A stretch of DNA of 64,000 nt from CAZAQK01 sp964535825 (GTDB lineage Bacteria; Pseudomonadota; Alphaproteobacteria; Rickettsiales; SXRF01). The notes beneath the pieces were generated by a model that saw only the letters and a list, made by a program, of their open reading frames with translations, was not told the origin of the DNA and ran no database searches. The position numbers and the translations under genes were made by a program. Positions 58,303 to 64,000 of the stretch are shown here, piece after piece (the first letter of the stretch is position 1; every line of letters starts with the position of its first letter). The stretch spans positions 124,001 to 188,000 of the forward strand of contig CAZHUC010000002.1 in the NCBI GenBank assembly GCA_964535825.1, in the 5' to 3' direction.

Positions 58303-61011
58303 CTATCTGAATGTATCAAGCAGCACATCAAACAACTCTTGAGCAATGTTTGTTATTCTTGCTGATGCTGTATATGCATTTTGGTAAATAATGGTATTAG
58401 CCAGTTCTTCGTCGAGATTTACACCGCTGACGGAATTAGACCTTGTCTCATAGCCTTCCAACAGCAGCTGCGCGTTCCTGTCATCTGATTCTTTACCGGA
58501 TGCGCTGGTTGCAGCCGTGCCGATGATCTGCGCAAGATATGCCGAGATCGTCTGGTTGGATTGCCCCAACCCACCTGCCTCTGAGAAGCTCAAGATCGTG
58601 TTCGAGAAGTTCGCCATACGAAGAATGGTGCTGTTATCACCGACCAGTCGTTCATAGGTATAAAGCGGGGGCTCACCTGTCTGTACCGCCGTCTGCACGA
58701 GTCCACCCAGAGAGATCAGATTTGGATTACCGACAATATCAGTGCGCACCTCCAGATTGATCGCGCTGTTGGTAAGCGTATCATCGACATCTGCTTCAAC
58801 AAAAAAGTTATTCAGCCCGAAATAATGTGAGAATCCACGATTCGTAGCAGCTAGTGGTGGGCTGCCATTGGGCTGCCCAAGCTCTGTGCTATCGAGGCTG
58901 TCGATACCGATGACATGATTACTGTTTCCTGCAACGATCTTTAAATAGCCTCTTTGCGAGTTGGTATATATGCCGCCAACCTTTGGCAGCTCATTACCAT
59001 TCGCATCCACCAGCATAGCGCGCGCCAGTGCCTGCGTGCTATTTGGCAATACCAATGTACCATCACCGTTCGCTGCCTGCGCTGCGTAACGTGCGTTAAG
59101 CAGATTATTCAGCGAATTATCGACACGGTATGTCACCTGGGAGGTGCTGACGTTACCATCTTCATCTACCACACCTACATTGGCAATGATCGTATAATAA
59201 GGCGATGCTGAATTTCCGCTTAGATCAAGCGTGATCACACCATCTGAATTCGTGCGGCGATAATCACCCGCTTCCACTGTAGCATAAGCAGGACGTGCTG
59301 ATTGACCGACGACGTCGAATGAGCCACCGCCTCCAGCATTTGTCGTGGTTTCAAAAGTGAAGCTGTTGCCGCTGACACTGGTCACCGTTACATATCCACC
59401 CAGTTCAGCAGCAGGAATGCCATCTACTGGTGCACCCGGAGTAGAAAGAAACACCTTGTCGCCTATCGCAACACCGGTTGAGCTCACACTTGTTACGGTC
59501 ACTACGTTGCTACCACCTGTGGTGACATAGGTACCAGTTGCCGCCAGAGCCACTGTCGGTACATCTTGTGTAACCGATGTAATATCAGTGTTCGTGCTAT
59601 CGAGCACCTGAAATCCGGTTACGAAGAAATCAGCATTCTGGGCTGAAATATTTTCCAGATCGAAATCGAACGAGAAACTTGGTGGTGCACCAGGCAGCGA
59701 CGACGTATCCGATGCAAGGCGTATATTATTGAGATTGCCAAGTGTCACACGGTTCGTAGGCGGCCCGTAGTAACGATTGATCTCATCCACAATACCCTGC
59801 ATGGACGGGAAACCACTACCGTTACCGGTATCAAGTGCAGCGAGGTTTAATGTCAGAGGCCGCGCACCAGAGGCTTCATCCGCATAACCAGTTGCCACCG
59901 GTTTGCCATCATTCCCCATCACGCCAATGCGCACGCTGCCGGTCCATTGACGAAACTCTTCAGCAAAAACTGCGCGTGTGCCAGTAAAACTATTTTTTCC
60001 AGGGAATGGTATGCCGGCATTGTGCACTACATTGAACTCATCGCGCATATTGGATGCCATCATGTCGAGCTGATGCAGCATATTCGGAATCTGATGATCG
60101 CGAATATCAAGCAATCCTTTTAACTGGCCACTGATAAGAGACGTTGTCACCTGTGAGCTTGGCCCACCAGTTACCACGGTCGTTGGGTCACCAAATGTCG
60201 CACCTGAAGCAGGATCTTGCTGATAAAGCCGCACGGGCGAGAGATCAGCATCATTGACGAATGAGCTGGTAGAACCCGCCGGTGTATAGGTCAGGTAATG
60301 TATGTTCTCATCCACCAGATTCAGGCCGTTGGTAGTAAATATGTTGAGTGCGCCATTTGATCTTGTGTAGGTCTGAACGTCCACATAGTTGGAAAGTTCA
60401 CGCAACAGCACATCGCGTTGATCAAGCAGACCTATGGGATTCTCACCTGCCGTGGTTGCGGTCGCAACGGCAACGTTCACATTATACAACTGCCTTAAAT
60501 TCTCATTGATGTTCTCAACAACTGTCTTGATGTCCTGATCTGCCTGATAGCGCAGATCCTGCAATCCCTGCGCCAGTGCGCGCATCTGGTCAGTGAAGGT
60601 ATCTGCCGTGCGAACAGCATTGGCCACAAGGCTGCTGCTTTCTGGCGTAAGGCTCAATGACTGCAGGGCATTGAAGAAATTATTGATGTAGGTGTTCATG
60701 TTATTCTGACCACCCGGACCACCCAGCAACAGCTGGGTACGGCTGGTATAATCATTCACAACTGTAGCGCGGCTTGCCACAGAACTTTGCAGCCGCACCG
60801 CACGCACAAGATATTCATCTACCTTGCGGTTGATATCAGCAATGCTTACACCTGCACCAGTGCCCGCAAGATACACGGCCTGCTGGTTAATGATCTGCCT
60901 GCTGTAACCAGCCGTGTTAGCGTTGGCGATATTGTTCGACAATACCTGCAACGCCTTCTGGTTCACCTTAAGGCCGGAGAGCGCGTTGTTCAATGCGATC
61001 GAAAGACTCAC
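58303..61011 (-). CDS. flgK: Flagellar hook-associated protein FlgK (HAP1, enlarged)
   Basis: A 902-residue junction protein. The N-terminus SLSIALNNALSGLKVNQKAL, then LSNNIANANTAGYSRQ, and the C-terminus VNLDEELANTIIYQNAYTAS are diagnostic. Salmonella FlgK is near 550 residues, so roughly 350 extra residues sit in the centre. Around residues 495-570 an inserted module (GDKVFLSTPGAPVDGIPAAE, later NSFTFETTTNAGGGG) resembles one in FlgE. Hook and junction proteins may have expanded together. Confidence 0.92.
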   Translation of the reverse strand: MSLSIALNNALSGLKVNQKALQVLSNNIANANTAGYSRQIINQQAVYLAGTGAGVSIADINRKVDEYLVRAVRLQSSVASRATVVNDYTSRTQLLLGGPGGQNNMNTYINNFFNALQSLSLTPESSSLVANAVRTADTFTDQMRALAQGLQDLRYQADQDIKTVVENINENLRQLYNVNVAVATATTAGENPIGLLDQRDVLLRELSNYVDVQTYTRSNGALNIFTTNGLNLVDENIHYLTYTPAGSTSSFVNDADLSPVRLYQQDPASGATFGDPTTVVTGGPSSQVTTSLISGQLKGLLDIRDHQIPNMLHQLDMMASNMRDEFNVVHNAGIPFPGKNSFTGTRAVFAEEFRQWTGSVRIGVMGNDGKPVATGYADEASGARPLTLNLAALDTGNGSGFPSMQGIVDEINRYYGPPTNRVTLGNLNNIRLASDTSSLPGAPPSFSFDFDLENISAQNADFFVTGFQVLDSTNTDITSVTQDVPTVALAATGTYVTTGGSNVVTVTSVSSTGVAIGDKVFLSTPGAPVDGIPAAELGGYVTVTSVSGNSFTFETTTNAGGGGSFDVVGQSARPAYATVEAGDYRRTNSDGVITLDLSGNSASPYYTIIANVGVVDEDGNVSTSQVTYRVDNSLNNLLNARYAAQAANGDGTLVLPNSTQALARAMLVDANGNELPKVGGIYTNSQRGYLKIVAGNSNHVIGIDSLDSTELGQPNGSPPLAATNRGFSHYFGLNNFFVEADVDDTLTNSAINLEVRTDIVGNPNLISLGGLVQTAVQTGEPPLYTYERLVGDNSTILRMANFSNTILSFSEAGGLGQSNQTISAYLAQIIGTAATSASGKESDDRNAQLLLEGYETRSNSVSGVNLDEELANTIIYQNAYTASARITNIAQELFDVLLDTFR

Positions 61012-61030
61012 AACAAACCCCTGAAAATGT

Positions 61031-61489
61031 TTATATCGTCTTGTTGAGCGTTACTGAAAGCGTCTGGAATGGTGCAGTGTCGCTCGTGCCTCGCATACTG
61101 TATGATGCACGACGGTTATTATCCTGCACTACCGAGGTGATAGCCTTCACGATCTCCTGATTGACTTTTTTTGCCAGGAGCAACTTGTGATGGTTCTCCT
61201 CCAGAATATCGTTGAATACAGACACCACTTCTTCCAGATCCTTTTTATCCTGCGAAGGAATGCTCTCGGATAGCTGCGGATGCTTATCCAGCAGCTTACG
61301 TTGCGCTTCCAGCGCGCTGATAAGAAACAGTTTCTCACTCTGCAGATCTGCGATCTTTGAAACACGCATGCTATTCAGCAGATCCACTTCTTCTGCAAGG
61401 ATCTGCGCAAGGCGCGCAGTTATTGTCACCACATCCTGCATCTTGAGCTTTGGTTGTTCTATTGCTTTTACTTCTGTCTTGCGTTCCAT
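61031..61489 (-). CDS. flgN: FlgN-like hook-junction chaperone
   Basis: A 152-residue helical protein. Two long amphipathic helices (ARLAQILAEEVDLLNSMRVS and LEEVVSVFNDILEENHHKLL) and a C-terminal variable tail fit the FlgN family, which escorts FlgK and FlgL to the export gate. Its position directly before flgK and flgL strongly supports the call; sequence alone would be weak. Gaps are 3 nt to flgJ and 19 nt to flgK. Confidence 0.75.
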   Translation of the reverse strand: MERKTEVKAIEQPKLKMQDVVTITARLAQILAEEVDLLNSMRVSKIADLQSEKLFLISALEAQRKLLDKHPQLSESIPSQDKKDLEEVVSVFNDILEENHHKLLLAKKVNQEIVKAITSVVQDNNRRASYSMRGTSDTAPFQTLSVTLNKTI

Positions 61490-61492
61490 AAA

Positions 61493-61846
61493 TTATATCT
61501 CCTGCAATTTAAGTAATTCTCGTTTCACATAATCAGCGACACCTATGCCACCACTCTCGCTGATCTTTTTGCCGTACTGCTCTACCATCAACTGACGATA
61601 AACATCGCTGGACTCGTCACTACCAAAGAAATCTGTACCGATCGATTCACCGAACATCTGTTCAAGCATCTGGCTGATGAACAGTGATTCAAAATCTTTC
61701 GCTGCTTTCTCAGCCTTCATGTTCCGCACGCCGTCTTTATCCGAAAGATCGTATTCCATTTTGGCGCGTGCAAGATGCATCGTTGCATCAGCTGAACGAT
61801 CTATCTGCTTCATCATTGCACCAGAAATCAGGCTTGCATCGATCAT
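61493..61846 (-). CDS. flgJ: FlgJ-type rod-binding protein (rod-cap domain only)
   Basis: A 117-residue protein with the rod-binding domain of FlgJ: KAEKAAKDFESLFISQMLEQ, then FFGSDESSDVYRQLMVEQYG and the GIGVADYVKREL end. The muramidase domain found in gammaproteobacterial FlgJ is absent, as is usual in alphaproteobacteria. It is 3 nt after flgI and 3 nt before flgN. Confidence 0.88.
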   Translation of the reverse strand: MIDASLISGAMMKQIDRSADATMHLARAKMEYDLSDKDGVRNMKAEKAAKDFESLFISQMLEQMFGESIGTDFFGSDESSDVYRQLMVEQYGKKISESGGIGVADYVKRELLKLQEI

Positions 61847-61849
61847 GGC

Positions 61850-63007
61850 CTACCTCGTCTGTATCTCAGCTTGCAGCGCACCTGCTGCCTTTATGGTCTG
61901 CAGTATGGTGATCAGGTCACGCGGGCCAACACCGAGTGCATTCAGTCCCGCCACCAGATCCTTAAGCGTTGCACCACGCTCCAGCACCGCCATACGCTTG
62001 CCCGGCCCCTCATCCATCACTGAAACATTTTCCTGCGTTGCCTGAACGGTTTCTGCAGATTCCGGAGCGAACGGTCCTGGCTGTGACACCACTGGCGCTG
62101 CTTCGATCCTGACCACAAGGTTACCCTGTGCAACCGCCACAGTATCAATGCGAACATTCTCACCCATTACGATCGTACCTGATGCTTCATCGACAACAAT
62201 TTTTGCCACCTGATCGGTTTCAACGGTCAGCTTTTCAATATCGGCAAGTAGCTGTGTGGAATTGTTCTGGAATACCGCAGGCACTAACAGTTCGATCGTG
62301 CCGGGATCTGAAACCGTTGCCACACCTGGTCCTACATTCGCATTGATCACATTAGCTACAGACTGCGCTGTAGTGATATCAGGATTGCGCAGCGCCATCT
62401 TGATCACTGGCAGATGGTTCAGGTTAAAGTCCACTTCGCGTTCCACAATACCACCATTGGCGATATAGCCAGACGTTGGAACACCTTTAGTGATGGTCGT
62501 CGAACCTTCATCGCTGGCTGCACGGAAGCCGCCGATTGAGATAGCACCTTGCGCTACTGCATATACTTCACCGTCTGCACCATATAACGGTGTAGCAAGG
62601 AGCACACCACCGGTCAGATCCTTCGCATCGCCCATGGCACTCACCGTCACATCGATATTGCTGCCGCTACGTGAGAACGCAGGAAGTTGCGCGGTTACGG
62701 TTACTGCTGCCACGTTCTTGCTTTTAAGATTCGTGCCACGAGTATTGACACCCTGACGCTCAAGGAATGCGATCAGGCTTTGCTCAGTGAACGCATTGTT
62801 CTGGAGTTTATCACCCGTACCATTGAGGCCAACCACAAGCCCGTAGCCCATCAGCATGTTGGTGCGTATGCCTTCGAATGTCACGATGTCCTTGAGGCGC
62901 GCTTCAGCCGCCTGCGCTGATGTTACACCCAGCACAAAACCACCCACGGCCGCTGCGATCAGGAGCATCTTTATATTCAAGCGATAGTTATGGCTTTTAG
63001 ACATCAT
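61850..63007 (-). CDS. flgI: Flagellar P-ring protein FlgI
   Basis: A 385-residue periplasmic protein that forms the P-ring bushing in the peptidoglycan layer. An N-terminal signal peptide (MLLIAAAVGGFVLGVTSAQA) is followed by RLKDIVTFEGIRTNMLMGYG, then LVVGLNGTGDKLQN, and C-terminal TLKDLVAGLNALGVGPRDLI. Length is normal. It heads the flgI-flgJ-flgN-flgK-flgL-fliW operon, with a sigma-54 promoter just upstream. Confidence 0.96.
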   Translation of the reverse strand: MMSKSHNYRLNIKMLLIAAAVGGFVLGVTSAQAAEARLKDIVTFEGIRTNMLMGYGLVVGLNGTGDKLQNNAFTEQSLIAFLERQGVNTRGTNLKSKNVAAVTVTAQLPAFSRSGSNIDVTVSAMGDAKDLTGGVLLATPLYGADGEVYAVAQGAISIGGFRAASDEGSTTITKGVPTSGYIANGGIVEREVDFNLNHLPVIKMALRNPDITTAQSVANVINANVGPGVATVSDPGTIELLVPAVFQNNSTQLLADIEKLTVETDQVAKIVVDEASGTIVMGENVRIDTVAVAQGNLVVRIEAAPVVSQPGPFAPESAETVQATQENVSVMDEGPGKRMAVLERGATLKDLVAGLNALGVGPRDLITILQTIKAAGALQAEIQTR

Positions 63008-63036
63008 GACCTGCCTTGTTCAGTTATAGTCATGAG

Positions 63037-63053
63037 TGCGATTTGCGTGCCAA
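63037..63053 (-). promoter_or_regulatory. Sigma-54 promoter of the flgI operon
   Basis: The minus strand reads TTGGCACGCAAATCGCA, with GG (63051-63050) and GC (63039-63038) separated by 10 nt. It differs from TGGCAC-N5-TTGCA at one base in the -12 block. The leader to the flgI ATG would be about 20 nt. It shares the TGGCACGCA start with the fliK promoter. Confidence 0.8.
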
Positions 63054-63227
63054 ACTCCCAAGGCAGGATAAATACATATATTTCATGCGATTAAATAACC
63101 ATTTTGCATGGGAAGATCGCCATAATGACACCAGCCATTAAAACACCTAGGCATTTTTTTCCGAGGCAAAAAACTTGTCAAACTCCCTGTTTACTTGGCC
63201 TTAAGCCATGCTGTATAGGATAGTGTC

Positions 63228-63704
63228 ATGAAGATCAGCGGCTTTAATCCTATTAAATCAGCAGGCGGCGTAAAAAAGCGCGGCAGCGCCTCGTCTGTGG
63301 GATCTTTTGCCGAATTACTAGGGATCTCCGATTCTGATGATGTGGCCGCTGCCAGTGCCGCCTCTGCCGCCTCTCCGACCTCACCCATAAACAACCTGCT
63401 GTCTTTGCAGGAAATTCAGGATGATGGCCGTGGCAAGCAAAAGCTGGTGCAGCAGGGCGAAGATATGCTCGATTCCCTAGAGAAACTGCGCCGTGCCATC
63501 CTTACCGGTAGCGTGCCGGTACATGTACTGCGCAACCTGAATAGCCAACTTTCTGCTAAAAAACAATATGTTGCAGACCCTGCCTTACTAGCCATCATTG
63601 AAGATATCGAGCTGCGTGCTTCGGTGGAACTGGCAAAGATAGAAACCGCCATGCAGAACCAGCAGGCAGGCAGGGATGACCTGCTGGATGATAACGATAT
63701 ATAG
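63228..63704 (+). CDS. fliX: Flagellar assembly regulator FliX
   Basis: A 158-residue protein like the alphaproteobacterial FliX, which in Caulobacter links completion of early flagellar structures to FlbD and sigma-54-dependent late gene expression. Family features are the N-terminal MKISGFNPIKSAGGVKKRG, the LVQQGEDMLDSLEKLRRAIL helix and VPVHVLRNLNSQLSAKKQY. It is divergent from flgI, the standard arrangement, and both operons in this cluster have sigma-54 promoters. The 220-nt intergenic stretch shows no other gene. Confidence 0.88.
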   Translation: MKISGFNPIKSAGGVKKRGSASSVGSFAELLGISDSDDVAAASAASAASPTSPINNLLSLQEIQDDGRGKQKLVQQGEDMLDSLEKLRRAILTGSVPVHVLRNLNSQLSAKKQYVADPALLAIIEDIELRASVELAKIETAMQNQQAGRDDLLDDNDI

Positions 63705-63792
63705 CATTGCTTTTTCAATGCGCTTTCGCTATACAGCCCAAACTTTTCAGGCTAGAATTGTGCCCTTAAAACCCTTCTGAGGATCATACGCT

Positions 63793-64000
63793 ATGGCAAC
63801 AAAAGCAACTAAAGTCGCTGGTAAAGAAACAAAAGTGACCAAAGATTCCAAGCCCTACAAACCAACAGAAAAAGAAGAATACATGAATGCCCAACAGCTT
63901 AGGTATTTCCGCGAGAAGTTGCTGAAATGGCGCGATGAGTTGATCATCGAATCACAGGAAACCATCGCGAGCCTTAAGGAAGAGAACTGGCGCGAACCAG
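63793..64000 (+). CDS. dksA: DksA family RNA polymerase-binding factor, N-terminal part
   Basis: The first 69 codons of a gene cut by the window edge. A Lys/Thr-rich N-terminus (MATKATKVAGKETKVTKDSK) is followed by EYMNAQQLRYFREKLLKWRD and ELIIESQETIASLKEENWRE, matching the first coiled-coil helix of alphaproteobacterial DksA. The zinc finger lies beyond the window. DksA with ppGpp retunes transcription initiation. It sits 88 nt after fliX, a common pairing in this class. Confidence 0.88.
   Translation, partial: MATKATKVAGKETKVTKDSKPYKPTEKEEYMNAQQLRYFREKLLKWRDELIIESQETIASLKEENWREP

Noticed and set aside
1..64000. CRISPR arrays, insertion sequences, prophage genes or an origin
   Set aside because: I saw no regularly spaced repeats, transposase motifs, terminal inverted repeats around a gene, phage structural genes, or DnaA-box clusters.

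Overview
The window comes from a flagellated, aerobic alphaproteobacterium with a mid-range base composition (near half G+C by eye). Lineage markers that can be read directly are an Usg protein, the FliX flagellar assembly regulator next to dksA, a CoxF mini-protein between ctaB and ctaG, a FlgJ with only the rod-binding domain, and a malic enzyme fused to a phosphotransacetylase domain. I cannot name the genus. Genes are tightly packed, with many 1-14 nt overlaps or gaps, and there is no insertion sequence, prophage, rRNA operon or CRISPR array. One tRNA (Lys, CTT anticodon) is present.

Left part (1-13982, nearly all minus strand). A surface-polysaccharide block holds an acyltransferase fragment, an O-antigen ligase-like protein, a membrane protein fused to an NHL-type propeller, a Gfo/Idh/MocA oxidoreductase, an HpcH/HpaI-type aldolase and a MurJ-like flippase. 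It lies downstream of an SH3-domain secreted protein and a housekeeping run, coaBC-dut-Rrf2 regulator-cysK-moeB, with mutS upstream.

Middle (14-38 kb). Two tandem paralogous genes of unknown function precede maeB and tspO. An aa3-type cytochrome c oxidase operon (ctaC-ctaD-ctaB-small ORF-coxF-ctaG-ctaE-DUF983) runs on the minus strand, and two of its genes are under 60 codons. Then come tldD, two small orphan genes with their own control elements (one with PHO-box-like phased repeats), the lgt-midA-pgeF-ilvE cluster, and a recJ-cysT-cysW-cysA-pgsA operon in which sulfate uptake lacks its binding protein. An O-methyltransferase, a small secreted protein, a LOG-family hydrolase and an SDR follow.

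38.5-46 kb. A dispersed palindromic repeat precedes an arginine-succinyltransferase-like catabolic locus (astB, an AstE-like desuccinylase and an ALDH7-type dehydrogenase). A second O-antigen ligase-like protein, tRNA-Lys, usg and an acidic-tailed orphan follow.

Right part (46-64 kb). A late flagellar cluster is transcribed leftward: flgI-flgJ-flgN-flgK-flgL-fliW-fliB, then flagellin-flaG-fliD-fliS, then fliK-flgD-flgE. FliX and a truncated dksA are divergent at the edge. Two near-perfect sigma-54 promoters drive the flgI and fliK operons. A CtrA-type box lies upstream of flagellin. The filament module uses FliS/FliW/FlgN, and no FlaF or FlbT gene is present in the window. A FliB-type lysine methylase sits beside a flagellin with only five lysines. 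The hook protein and HAP1 are both oversized and share an inserted sequence module.
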